Shown piece after piece: positions 35,793-44,489 of a stretch of 64,000 nucleotides of DNA. A program made the translations under genes and the position numbers. Source of the stretch: Bosea beijingensis (GTDB lineage: Bacteria; Pseudomonadota; Alphaproteobacteria; Rhizobiales; Beijerinckiaceae); the NCBI RefSeq assembly GCF_030758975.1, contig NZ_CP132359.1:3617283-3681282 (forward strand). Reading direction: 5' to 3'. The first letter of the stretch is position 1. The number at the start of each line of letters is the position of its first letter. A model generated the notes under the pieces. It was not told the origin of the DNA. It was given only the letters and a program-made list of their open reading frames with translations, and did not search any database.

Positions 35793-37427
35793 TTACTTGG
35801 CAGCGCGCTCGTAATAGGTGCGGAAGCCGTTCCAGGTCCACGACTTCAGGTCCTTGCGCACGCCGGCGACGCTGTTCATCTGGAACATGAAGGCCATCGG
35901 TCCCTTGGCCATCACCTCCTTCTGGATCGTGGCGTAAAGCGCGTCGCGCTTGGCCGTGTCGGGCTCCAGCAGGGCCGCGTCGATCTGTTTGTTCAGCTCG
36001 AGGTCCTGATAGGCCGAGCGCCAGCTCGGATACTGGGTCTGCTTGGCTTCCAGCCGGTTGTCGGGGTTGAAGACGAGGCGGGACGCATTGCCATGAGCAT
36101 CCGGCACGCCGGTCTGCCAGGCGAGCATCGCCGACTGGTATTCACGCCCGCGCACCTTGCTGAAGAGCTGGGCATTCGCCATCCGCTCCAGCGAGAGCTT
36201 GACCCCGATCTTGGCGGCGTTCTGCTGCACGCTCTGGGCGATCGGGTTGGCATGCGGCAGCGTGCCGAACAGCACGCTCGCCTCGAAGCCGTTGGCATAG
36301 CCGGCTTCGGTCAGGAGCTGCTTGGCCTTGTCGAGATCGAGCTTGAAGGGCTGCCCTTCCTTCTCGTCCAGCGCGCCGACGGCGCCGAGCTGGGCGAAGC
36401 TGGCGCGCGGCACGCCGAGATGGGTCATGACCGTCTTGCCGAGGCCCTCATAATCGATCAGGTAGCGCATCGCGAGGCGCACCTTCTCCTTGGAGAACGG
36501 ACCGTCCGCGACGTTGAAGCCCCAGTAGAACAACTGCGGCCGCAGCACCTTCTCGATCGCGATATCCTTCGATCCTTCGAGGTCCCGCAGATCCTCGGGG
36601 GTCAGGTCGCGCGCTACGTCGACATCGCCCTGGCTGAGCAGCAGGCGCTGGGTGCCGGGCTCGGCGACATGGCGGATCAGCACGCGCTTCAGGGCCGGCG
36701 CCTTGCCCCAGTAGTTCTCGTTCGCCTCCAGCACGATCGACTCGCCGGCATTCCAGCGCGTCAGCTTGTAGGGGCCGACGCAGGCCGTGCGGGTCGCGAG
36801 ATACTTGTTGCCGAGATCGCTGCCCTGCTCGTTCGCCATCAGGGTCTTCTTGTCCATGATCATGGACACCCGGTTGGCGCCGATCGCCTGCAGAACCAGC
36901 GTCGTCGGATAGGGCTTGTCGAGCTTGAGCGTGACCGTGTCGTTACCCGCGACGATGGTCTGCTCGACATTGTCCTTGGTGAAGCCGTACTCGGTCAACG
37001 TCGCGGCATTGCCGAAGTTCAGCTTGACGACGCGGTGCATCGACCAGGCGACGTCCTCGGCCGTGACCGGGTTTCCGGACGGGAACTTCGCGCCCTTCTG
37101 CAGGTGGAAGGTGATCTCCTTGCGGTCCGGCGAGACGTCCCAGCGCGAGGCGAAGCTCGGCACGACCTTGCGCTCGTCGGCCGGATCGAAATCGACCAGC
37201 GTGTCGCAGGTGTTCTGCAGGACCTCGTTGGTGACGACCTCGCCGACCTGGGCGGGATCGAAGGTGCTGATCGCGTCGATGTTCCAGGCCATCACCAGCG
37301 CGTTCTTCGGCGTCGCCGCGATGGCGGCGCCCGCACCCGCGCAGAGGGCGGCGGCTGCAGCCGCCGAGAGAAGCCTGCTCCCGGCGAGGCGTCGCTTGGT
37401 TCCGGTCTCGTGATTCTGGTTGGCCAT
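35793..37427 (-). CDS. extracellular solute-binding protein family 5 (DppA-type)
   Basis: A 544-residue periplasmic receptor. The signal peptide is MANQNHETGTKRRLAGSR plus a long Ala-rich core ending AAIAATP; an RR pair may give Tat-like features but no full Tat motif is present. The SBP_bac_5 fold shows FDPAQVGEVVTNEVLQNTCD, FHLQKGAKFPSGNPVTAEDV and GPYKLTRW. It binds the peptide or opine-like ligand imported by the downstream permeases. It lies between the M20 gene and dppB in the same operon. Confidence 0.92.
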   Translation of the reverse strand: MANQNHETGTKRRLAGSRLLSAAAAAALCAGAGAAIAATPKNALVMAWNIDAISTFDPAQVGEVVTNEVLQNTCDTLVDFDPADERKVVPSFASRWDVSPDRKEITFHLQKGAKFPSGNPVTAEDVAWSMHRVVKLNFGNAATLTEYGFTKDNVEQTIVAGNDTVTLKLDKPYPTTLVLQAIGANRVSMIMDKKTLMANEQGSDLGNKYLATRTACVGPYKLTRWNAGESIVLEANENYWGKAPALKRVLIRHVAEPGTQRLLLSQGDVDVARDLTPEDLRDLEGSKDIAIEKVLRPQLFYWGFNVADGPFSKEKVRLAMRYLIDYEGLGKTVMTHLGVPRASFAQLGAVGALDEKEGQPFKLDLDKAKQLLTEAGYANGFEASVLFGTLPHANPIAQSVQQNAAKIGVKLSLERMANAQLFSKVRGREYQSAMLAWQTGVPDAHGNASRLVFNPDNRLEAKQTQYPSWRSAYQDLELNKQIDAALLEPDTAKRDALYATIQKEVMAKGPMAFMFQMNSVAGVRKDLKSWTWNGFRTYYERAAK

Positions 37428-37516
37428 GATCTCTGTCCCGCTCTTTGGTTTGTTGTTTGATTGAAAACGTATCGGCCGGCTGGAGCAACCGTTCATGCTG
37501 CTCCCGTGTACCCGGT

Positions 37517-38944
37517 TCAGGCGGCCTGGGGCCGCGGCTTGATCGGCGGCTTCACCTCGGCCGGGATCGGGCAGACATAGGGCGTCTGCGTCACCCGCTC
37601 CTGATGGTCCTTCTTGGCCCGCGCCAGCAGCGTCTCGTCGCTGATCACGTCGACAGCCGTCGCCGCCATGATCTTGGCGGCATGGACCATGCCCTTGTGC
37701 GCGGCCGGCGCCTTGCCCTGCGCCGTTATCTGCCAGGAATGGCCGGGTGTGCCGATCGCATGGGTCGCGACCCTGGCCTGGATGGTCGGCACCTTCCAGC
37801 TCACGTCGGCGACATCGGTCGAGCCGATCATCGGCACGCCGCGCGTGCCTTGCGGCACGACGAAATCGCAGAGCGGCGTGTCCTCGCGCGGGGGGATGCC
37901 GGTGCGGCGATAGTCGTTGAGGATATCGGCCGGGCCGAGCGTAGCCTGGATCTTGGCCGCATAGGCCTTGTCGGCTGCGTCGAAGGGTACGGGGCCGAGC
38001 CGGTCGATGTTCTTGAACATCGCGTCTTCTAGCGGCGTGTTGCCGAGCATGTTGGAGACCGCGCTCATGATCGAGATCGAGACCGTGGTCTCGGTCATCA
38101 AAGCGGCGCCCTCGGCGATCTTCTTCACGCGCTCGTTGAGCTCCAGCATACCGGCGAGGTCGCGCGCCCGGATGGCGTAGCGCACCTTGGCCGAGGCCTG
38201 CACGACGTTCGGCGCGATGCCGCCGGCATCGAGATAGGCATAGTGGATGCGAGCGTCGGACGGCGCATGCTCGCGCATGTAGTTGACGCCGACATTCATC
38301 AACTCCACCGCATCGAGCGCCGAGCGGCCGAGATGGGGCGCGGCGGCCGCATGCGAGGCGCGACCTGTGAACTGGAAATCCATCCGGGTATTGGCGAGCG
38401 AGAGCGCATCGTCGACCTTGGTCATCGAGGCCGGATGCCAGGAGATCGCGACATCGACATCGTCGAACGCGCCTGCGCGGACCATGAAGGCCTTGGCGGC
38501 GCCGCCCTCTTCCGCGGGGCAGCCGAAATAGCGCACGCGCCCCGGCCGGCCGGTTTTGGCGAGCCAGTCCTTCACCGCGGTCGCCGCCAGCAGCGCGGCC
38601 GAGCCCAGCATGTTGTGGCCACAGCCATGGCCGTGGCCGCCGGCCTCGACCGGCTTCGGCTCGGCGATATTCGCCTCCTGGCTCAGGCCCGGCAGCGCGT
38701 CGTACTCGCCGAGGATCGCGATGACCGGGCCGCCCTCGCCCGCCTCGCCCATCACCGCGGTCGGGATGCCAGCGACGTTCTCGGTGATGCGGAAGCCCTG
38801 CTCCTTGAGCATGGCGATATGCTCGGCGACCGAGCCATATTCGGTATAGGCGATCTCGGGCATGCCCCAGACGCGGTCGCTCAGCGCCTCGAAAGGCTGC
38901 CGCTTCGCATCGACCAGCTCCCAGATGATCTCGGAATTCTGCAT
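37517..38944 (-). CDS. M20-family metallo-amidohydrolase (AbgB-like)
   Basis: A 475-residue metal amidohydrolase, similar along its whole length to the 19240-20661 product. The metal block GHGCGHNMLG, the acid/base pair CPAEEGGAAKAFM and the SWHPASM segment are present. AGAGGA precedes the ATG by 7 bases. It lies 14 bases after the S9 peptidase stop and upstream of the binding protein, so it probably cleaves an N-acyl amino acid or dipeptide that the transporter brings in. Confidence 0.88.
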   Translation of the reverse strand: MQNSEIIWELVDAKRQPFEALSDRVWGMPEIAYTEYGSVAEHIAMLKEQGFRITENVAGIPTAVMGEAGEGGPVIAILGEYDALPGLSQEANIAEPKPVEAGGHGHGCGHNMLGSAALLAATAVKDWLAKTGRPGRVRYFGCPAEEGGAAKAFMVRAGAFDDVDVAISWHPASMTKVDDALSLANTRMDFQFTGRASHAAAAPHLGRSALDAVELMNVGVNYMREHAPSDARIHYAYLDAGGIAPNVVQASAKVRYAIRARDLAGMLELNERVKKIAEGAALMTETTVSISIMSAVSNMLGNTPLEDAMFKNIDRLGPVPFDAADKAYAAKIQATLGPADILNDYRRTGIPPREDTPLCDFVVPQGTRGVPMIGSTDVADVSWKVPTIQARVATHAIGTPGHSWQITAQGKAPAAHKGMVHAAKIMAATAVDVISDETLLARAKKDHQERVTQTPYVCPIPAEVKPPIKPRPQAA

Positions 38945-38958
38945 GGGTCGGTCCTCTT

Positions 38959-40773
38959 TCAGAGATGCTCTCGCAGGAAACGGGCCACGCCGCCGAAGAC
39001 GGTGCGCCGGTTCTCGATCCGGGCGAAGCCATGGCCCTCATGCGGGATTCGCACGTATTCGACCGGACGGCCGAGGCCGCGCAGCACCGAATAGACCATC
39101 TCGCTCTCGCCCGGCGGCACGCGCGGATCGTCGAAGCCCTGCGCGACGAAGAGCGGCACGCGGATCTGGTCGAGCTTGTGGATCGGCGAGAAGCGGATCA
39201 GGTTCTCGCGGTCGGCAACCGGATCGCCATATTCCACCGCGCGCAGATAGCGCCGCCACGGCCCGGTCGTCTCCAGCAGCGTCAGGAAATTGGCGATGCC
39301 GTAGAACTCGATCCCGACCTTCCACAAATCCGGCTGCTCGGTCAGCGCCGCCAGCACCATGAAGCCGCCATAGGAACGGCCGTAGACCGCGACGCGGTCA
39401 TCGTTCACGTCGGATTGCTCCCGCAGCCACAGCCTGACCGCCTTGAGATCGGCGACGCTGTCCATGCGCAGATGCTTGTCGTCGAGATGATGGTAGCTGC
39501 GGCCATAGCCGGTCGAGCCGCGCACGTTGGGCGCAATCACCATGATGCCCTGGCTCAGGAAGAACTGCAGATCGGCCCGGAAGATCGGGGTCCACTGCGC
39601 TTCAGGCCCGCCATGTACGACGACGACTGCCGGATAGCCGCCTTCCGGCGCCTTGCCACGCGGCCGATAGACGAAGAACGGCACCTCGAGCCCGTCGAAG
39701 CTCTTGGTATTCGCGACCGTCGGCTCGACGAATCCAGCGGGATCGAGCCCCGCCTTCGAGGCATCGGTCAGGCGCTTGACCTGCTTCGTAGCGATGTCGA
39801 AGCGCCAGATATCCGGCGACGAAGTCGAGCCGTCGAGCGGGAAGACGAGCCCCGAACCATCCGGCAGCCAGGCGACGGAGCCGACCGAGCCGGCGGGAAA
39901 ACCCTCGACCTCGAACTCTGCCCCGCCGGCGATCTCGCGCACGAAGATGCGATTCCAGCCGCGATCATTCGCGACATAGGCCAGGCGGTTCTGGTCCGGC
40001 GCGAGCGCCACCGCCTCGATATCCTGCCCGTCGCGTTCGACGATCCAGCTCAGCGTGCCGTCAGCCGCCGACCGGAACGCCACGCTGAGGAACTCGCGGC
40101 CCTGGTCGGTGATCGAGAAGAAGCCGCTGCCGTCCTTCTTCATCCGGTTCGCGGCATAGCGGGCGCGGCCCTCATGCGGCAGCAGCGCCTCGCGCGCCCC
40201 GCTTTCGAGATCGAGCCGATAGAGGTCCTGATCGTTCATCGCATGGGTCGCGTCGGCGACCAGCAGCGAGCGTCCGTCGGGGAAGAAGGCCACCGCCTCG
40301 CGATAGCCGCTGCCCTCGAAGACGCGCCGCGCCGCGCGCGTCGCCATGTCCATCACATAGATGTCCATATGCTCGCGGTCGCGCGCGTTAGAGGCGAAGG
40401 CGATGCGCTGCCCGTCCGGCGCCCAGCAGCCCCAGACATGGACCACGGTCGGATCGTCCGTCAGCGGCTGCGGCACGCCCGAGGCGCCCGGCACGAGCCA
40501 GAGCTGGTGGCGCTCGTCGCCGCCGCAATCCATCGTGAACAGGAGGTCGCGGCTCTTCGGGTTGAAGGCGATCGACCCCACCGGCTCAGGCATGTCGGTC
40601 AGGCGCCAGGGCGCCCCGCCGGCAAGCGGCCGGAGCCAGATCTGGTGCGTGCCGCTCTCGTCGCTGAGATAGGCGAGAAGCTCGCCATCCGGCGCCACCG
40701 CCGGGCTCTTGGCGCTGCGGATTTCGAGATAGGGCTCGATGCCCAGGCGGATCTGGCTGGCAGCTTCGTACAT
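38959..40773 (-). CDS. S9-family (prolyl oligopeptidase-like) peptidase
   Basis: A 604-residue serine peptidase. Residues about 25-345 form a beta-propeller (repeated WSPDG-like blades such as PDGRSLLVAD and WLPDGSGLVF); the C-terminal alpha/beta-hydrolase domain has the nucleophile elbow GRSYGGFM, the Asp in GFDDPRVP and the His in HEGHGF. It resembles acylaminoacyl-peptidases/DPP-type enzymes and lacks a signal peptide, so it acts on imported peptides in the cytoplasm. ATG at 40773 follows AAGGAA; 10 bases after the iminopeptidase stop. Confidence 0.9.
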   Translation of the reverse strand: MYEAASQIRLGIEPYLEIRSAKSPAVAPDGELLAYLSDESGTHQIWLRPLAGGAPWRLTDMPEPVGSIAFNPKSRDLLFTMDCGGDERHQLWLVPGASGVPQPLTDDPTVVHVWGCWAPDGQRIAFASNARDREHMDIYVMDMATRAARRVFEGSGYREAVAFFPDGRSLLVADATHAMNDQDLYRLDLESGAREALLPHEGRARYAANRMKKDGSGFFSITDQGREFLSVAFRSAADGTLSWIVERDGQDIEAVALAPDQNRLAYVANDRGWNRIFVREIAGGAEFEVEGFPAGSVGSVAWLPDGSGLVFPLDGSTSSPDIWRFDIATKQVKRLTDASKAGLDPAGFVEPTVANTKSFDGLEVPFFVYRPRGKAPEGGYPAVVVVHGGPEAQWTPIFRADLQFFLSQGIMVIAPNVRGSTGYGRSYHHLDDKHLRMDSVADLKAVRLWLREQSDVNDDRVAVYGRSYGGFMVLAALTEQPDLWKVGIEFYGIANFLTLLETTGPWRRYLRAVEYGDPVADRENLIRFSPIHKLDQIRVPLFVAQGFDDPRVPPGESEMVYSVLRGLGRPVEYVRIPHEGHGFARIENRRTVFGGVARFLREHL

Positions 40774-40783
40774 GGTCGTTCCT

Positions 40784-41761
40784 TCAGGCCGCGAGGGCCA
40801 GCATCGAATCGCGCAGGCGGTCGGTCGCATCGCGCAAAGCGTGAGACAGTGCAGGCGCGCTCGGCGTCGCCGCGTGATTGGCTTCGGTCACGATGGTAAA
40901 GCGGGCCTCGGGCCAGGCGGTCTTCAGCTTCCAGGCCGTACACATCGGCGTCACGATGTCGTAGCGCCCCTGCACGATCTCGGCCGGCAGATGCCGGATG
41001 CGCGAGACGTCGCGCAGCAACTGGCCGGGGTCGAGGAAGGCGCCGTTGACGCAGTAATGCGTGAAGATGCGGGCGAGCGCGAGCGCGGCATCCGGCTCGG
41101 TCAGCGCCGCGACATGCTCGGCATCGGGCAGGAAGGTCTGCGTCTTTCCCGAGAAGGTGCGCAGGGCGACGGCAGCCGCCAGTTGCTGCTCGCGATCAGG
41201 GCCGGTGAGGCGGCGGTAATAGGCGCCGAGCAGGTCGCCGCGCTCCGCCTCCGGCACGAAAGCGGCAAAAGTCTCCCAGTGGTCCGGGAAGATCGTGCGC
41301 GAGCCGTGGAACCACCAGTCGATCTCGGCGCGCTCGGCCATGAAGATGCCGTGCAGACGGAAGCCGAGGCAGCGCTCGGGAGGGGCCTGCCCATAGGCGA
41401 GGCCGAGGCAGCTCCCCCAGGAACCGCCGGTGACGAGCCAGCGCTCGATGCCGAGATGCTCGCGGATGCGCTCCAGATCGGCGATCAGCGTCTGGGTGGT
41501 ATTGCCCGCGAGTTCGGCCAGAGGGCTGGAGCGCCCCGCCCCTCGCTGGTCGAAGGTCACGATCCGGAAGGCGGACGGGTCGAAGGTCTTGCGCTGGGCT
41601 GGCTTGGTGCCGCCACCCGGCCCGCCATGCAGGAAAACGACGGGAATGCCGTCGGGATTGCCGCTCAGGTCGATATGGAGCTCATGCCCGTCGCCGACCG
41701 GCAGGCGCAGGGACTGGTAGGGTTCAACTGCCTCGTAGAGGGCGTTCTGGTCGTCTGACAC
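40784..41761 (-). CDS. pip: prolyl aminopeptidase (proline iminopeptidase)
   Basis: A 325-residue alpha/beta hydrolase that removes N-terminal proline. HGGPGGG (oxyanion loop), TFDQRGAGRS, the nucleophile elbow GGSWGS (Ser114), the Asp in QGRYDIVTP and the His in EANHAA are the family hallmarks. GTG start preceded by GGAG. First gene of the long minus-strand peptide operon (pip, S9, M20, dppABCDF, serine hydrolase), divergent from the Aap-type binding protein across 253 bases. Confidence 0.91.
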   Translation of the reverse strand: MSDDQNALYEAVEPYQSLRLPVGDGHELHIDLSGNPDGIPVVFLHGGPGGGTKPAQRKTFDPSAFRIVTFDQRGAGRSSPLAELAGNTTQTLIADLERIREHLGIERWLVTGGSWGSCLGLAYGQAPPERCLGFRLHGIFMAERAEIDWWFHGSRTIFPDHWETFAAFVPEAERGDLLGAYYRRLTGPDREQQLAAAVALRTFSGKTQTFLPDAEHVAALTEPDAALALARIFTHYCVNGAFLDPGQLLRDVSRIRHLPAEIVQGRYDIVTPMCTAWKLKTAWPEARFTIVTEANHAATPSAPALSHALRDATDRLRDSMLALAA

Positions 41762-41944
41762 ACCGGGCTCCGCCGAACCGGAGCGTCATGACGCTCCCTT
41801 GAGACCGGCAGGATGGCACGCCCGAAGCGCCACTGGCTAATGCATTCGCGGCGCATTGTTATGACAATACGGAATAGAATGGCGCACTCCGACGCCTCCA
41901 TCCCGATCCTGCCTGAAATGCCGTGTCCGTCGCAACGCCCGCGT

Positions 41945-41974
41945 TTGACGTATGGCTAAGTTGCTGTATACAGC
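41945..41974 (+). promoter_or_regulatory. Promoter and GntR-type operator of the Aap-like binding protein
   Basis: TTGACG (41945-41950) and TATACA (41967-41972) are spaced by 16 bases. The -10 lies inside the perfect palindrome GCTGTATACAGC (41963-41974), which shares its core with the 36-bp palindrome at 46831-46866. Binding would block RNA polymerase. Confidence 0.65.
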
Positions 41975-42014
41975 TCTATAGCTCGACGACAGTCGAGAAC
42001 GGGAGAAGATCGGG

Positions 42015-43058
42015 ATGGCTTTCAGCATCGTTCGTGCGGCCCTTGCCGCGGCAACCCTCAGCCTGGTCGCACCAGTGGCGCAAGCCGGCCCGGTACTCGA
42101 CAAGGTCAAGGAAGACGGCAAGATCATCTGCCTGGTGAACCCGAACTCGCCGGGCTTCTCGGTCCCCGACAGCGCCGGGCGCTTCCAGGGCTTCAATGTC
42201 GAGTTCTGCCGCATGGCCGCGGTCGCGATTTTCGGCGACGCCGGCAAGGCCGAGCTGCGCGGCATCGGTTTCTCCGACAGCCTGAAGGCGATCATCAGCG
42301 GCAGCGCCCATATCGCCTCGCGCGGCATCACCGCGACCGGCACGCGCGATGCCGATCCCGGCGTCTCCTTCGTCACCACCACCTTCTATGACGGCCAGGG
42401 CTTCATGGTGCCCAAGAGCCTCGGCATGACCAAACTCGCCGACTTGTCGGGCGCGACCGTCTGCGCCGAGGAGGGCTCGACCACCCTGCTCTATCTCGCC
42501 GACTGGTTCGGCGAAGCGAAGCTGCCCTACAAGGTCGAGAACATCGCCGACAAGACCGCCCGGCTCCAGGCCTTCTTTTCCGGCAAATGCGACGCCGTCG
42601 CGAGTTCGGTCTCGGCGCTGGCTGCCGACCGCCTGCTGGCGCCGAAGCCGGACGATTACGTGCTGGTTCCGCAGCGCTCGGCGACCGAGCCGCTGGCGCT
42701 CGTCTCCCGCCCCGATACCGAGCTGGAGAAGACCCTGTTCTGGGGCGTGCAGATCATGGTCGCCGCCGAAGAATTCGGCCTGACCTCCGCGAATGTCGAG
42801 GCCAAGCTCGCGGCGCTCAAGGACCTGCCGGTCGACGCCCAGCGCCTGATCGCGCCGAACGGCCCGACCGCCGACATGGCCAAGAAGCTGGGCCTGCGCC
42901 CGGACTGGGCCTTCCAGATCATCAAGCAGGTCGGCAATTACGGCGAGGTCTTCGAGAAGCATATCGGCAAGGCCTCCCCGCTGGCGATGGACCGCGCCCA
43001 GTCGCCAAACCGCCTCGCCCGCGACGGCGGCCTGATCCTCTCCTATCCGGTTCGGTGA
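42015..43058 (+). CDS. amino-acid ABC transporter substrate-binding protein (AapJ-like)
   Basis: A 347-residue periplasmic receptor. The signal peptide ends APVAQAG; the mature N-terminus has CLVNPNSPGFSVPDSAGRFQGF and GFNVEFCRMAAVAIFGD, the pattern of AapJ/BztA general amino-acid receptors. GGGAGA lies before the ATG. The permeases that should partner it are at 44490-46833 on the other strand; both promoters carry the same operator core. No ATPase gene is in the window. A Rho-independent terminator follows. Confidence 0.88.
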   Translation: MAFSIVRAALAAATLSLVAPVAQAGPVLDKVKEDGKIICLVNPNSPGFSVPDSAGRFQGFNVEFCRMAAVAIFGDAGKAELRGIGFSDSLKAIISGSAHIASRGITATGTRDADPGVSFVTTTFYDGQGFMVPKSLGMTKLADLSGATVCAEEGSTTLLYLADWFGEAKLPYKVENIADKTARLQAFFSGKCDAVASSVSALAADRLLAPKPDDYVLVPQRSATEPLALVSRPDTELEKTLFWGVQIMVAAEEFGLTSANVEAKLAALKDLPVDAQRLIAPNGPTADMAKKLGLRPDWAFQIIKQVGNYGEVFEKHIGKASPLAMDRAQSPNRLARDGGLILSYPVR

Positions 43059-43084
43059 AGCCCTCGACCGGGATGCCTGAACCG

Positions 43085-43115
43085 AGCCCTTCCGGAGCGA
43101 TCCGGGAGGGCTTTC
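43085..43115 (+). terminator. Rho-independent terminator after the Aap-like binding protein
   Basis: AGCCCTTCCGGA (43085-43096) pairs with TCCGGGAGGGCT (43101-43112), with one wobble pair, around GCGA; T-rich sequence follows. Confidence 0.85.
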
Positions 43116-43233
43116 GTTTCGGGAAACCGCAACACGGCAGGCCTTCCGCAGTGGACAATCCCCGCCCCGATCCGCTTCATGAACGCGATGAGCACGCATC
43201 TCCCGATGGCGGGACTGCCGGGCGGAGGGGCGC

Positions 43234-43752
43234 ATGGCTGAAGGGATTGCCTGGGTCGAACCGCCGGGCCTTGCCGCGGCGGTCGGCATGCTGCCGCTGC
43301 CGGGGCTCGTGATCGCCAAGCGCGGCGAGCGCTATGTCGATGGATCCCTGCAGCACGAGGTTCTCGACGCCCTCGCCGCACGGCAGACCAGCCTGCTGGT
43401 GATCCTGCTCGACGATGACGAATGCGAGCCGGACGAAATCGACGATCTGGCCAACGCAGCCGAATCCCGATCGATCGCCTTGCTCCGCGCACCGATCGCC
43501 GATTTCTCCGCGCCGGACCAGCGGCTCGACTGGCCGGCCCTGATCGAGCACCTCGCCGGAGACCTCAGGCAAGGACGCCGGATCGCCTTCTGCTGCCTCG
43601 CAGGCTATGGCCGCTCGGGCATGATGGCGGCGCGGCTGCTGATCGCCACCGGCTCGATGCCGGAGGATGCCATTACGGCCGTCCGGACGGCTCGGCCCGG
43701 CGCTATCGAAAGCGAAGAGCAGGCCGCCTATTTGCTGTCCTGCGCACCGTAG
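43234..43752 (+). CDS. dual-specificity/tyrosine phosphatase-like protein 1
   Basis: A 172-residue cysteine phosphatase-like protein. The CX5R P-loop reads CLAGYGRSG (Cys and Arg both present), with a general-acid candidate Asp in RAPIADFSAPD upstream, as in CDKN3/atypical DSP-like bacterial proteins. GGAGGGG precedes the ATG. It lies after the terminator of the binding-protein gene and its end overlaps the convergent GntR gene by 25 bases. A second, different CX5R protein is encoded at 46971-47531, on the other side of the permeases. Target unknown; protein or small-molecule phosphate are both possible. Confidence 0.8.
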   Translation: MAEGIAWVEPPGLAAAVGMLPLPGLVIAKRGERYVDGSLQHEVLDALAARQTSLLVILLDDDECEPDEIDDLANAAESRSIALLRAPIADFSAPDQRLDWPALIEHLAGDLRQGRRIAFCCLAGYGRSGMMAARLLIATGSMPEDAITAVRTARPGAIESEEQAAYLLSCAP

Positions 43753-44414
43753 CGCGCTAGCATCCGCTCAAGATGGGCTGCATGCAGCCGGAACAACTCA
43801 GGCGCCGACAGAGCAGTCGCCTTGCCGGCAACGGCCGCGATCTCCTCGACCAGCAGCGCATGCATCGCCGCGGGTTCCCGTTTCAGCCAACCGATCCAGG
43901 TGCGGGCGGTGCGGAAGAAGATGGTGTCGTCCATCTGCCGAAGCGCCTCGTCGCCGATCAGCGCGTTGCGGACCTCGTGATGCGTCCGCCAGACATCCCA
44001 GGCCTCTTTCAATGAGGAATCCGGCTTGAGCAGCCCGGCCAGCGCCTGCAAGCGGGCATAGTCGGAGCCGAGCGTCGAGGGCAGTTGCAGCGGGATCAGG
44101 TCGGCGATCAGGCGCGTCAGCCCGATGCGGAAGCGCAGCATGTCGGCCGATTGCGGGCCGACATAGGAAACGATCGTGCCGACGCCATTGCGGGTCTCGG
44201 CGAGCTGCTCGTAGACGAGCCGCTGCAGCACCTGCCGGATCGGCGTGCGGCTGACGCGGAACTCCGTCGCCAGCGCCGTCTCGTGGATGACGTGGCCCTC
44301 GTCGTATTCGCGCAGGCAGATGCGGTCGCGCACGATCTCGAAGATCACGTCGTTGCGCGAGCGGACCAACTGGCGAAGCTGGCGCGTATCCGAACCGGCG
44401 ATATCGACCGTCAT
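43728..44414 (-). CDS. GntR-family (FCD/FadR-type) transcriptional regulator
   Basis: A 228-residue regulator. The winged helix is RDRICLREYDEGHVIHETAL followed by FRVSRTPIRQVLQRLVYEQL; an all-helical FCD-like effector domain follows (about 95-215) with DVWRTHHEVRNAL and FRLHAAHLERML, whose histidines could bind a metal. ATG at 44414 follows AGGAAGAG. It is encoded just downstream of the permease genes on the same strand (75-base gap) and is the natural candidate to bind the GCTGTAyACAGC palindromes. Confidence 0.88.
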   Translation of the reverse strand: MTVDIAGSDTRQLRQLVRSRNDVIFEIVRDRICLREYDEGHVIHETALATEFRVSRTPIRQVLQRLVYEQLAETRNGVGTIVSYVGPQSADMLRFRIGLTRLIADLIPLQLPSTLGSDYARLQALAGLLKPDSSLKEAWDVWRTHHEVRNALIGDEALRQMDDTIFFRTARTWIGWLKREPAAMHALLVEEIAAVAGKATALSAPELFRLHAAHLERMLARYGAQDSK

Positions 44415-44489
44415 CGTCTCTCTTCCTGCCCGCCTTGTGCTTAGAGCATCGCTTGAGCGGCTGGCCACTTCTTTTGTCGAAAGTCGGCT

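Noticed and set aside
38945..39041. Apparent start of a very long minus-strand frame reading through the M20 gene into the DppA-type protein
   Set aside because: Only the C-terminal part (from 37427) is a real protein; the upstream part is an off-frame reading of the M20 gene, so no natural fusion exists.
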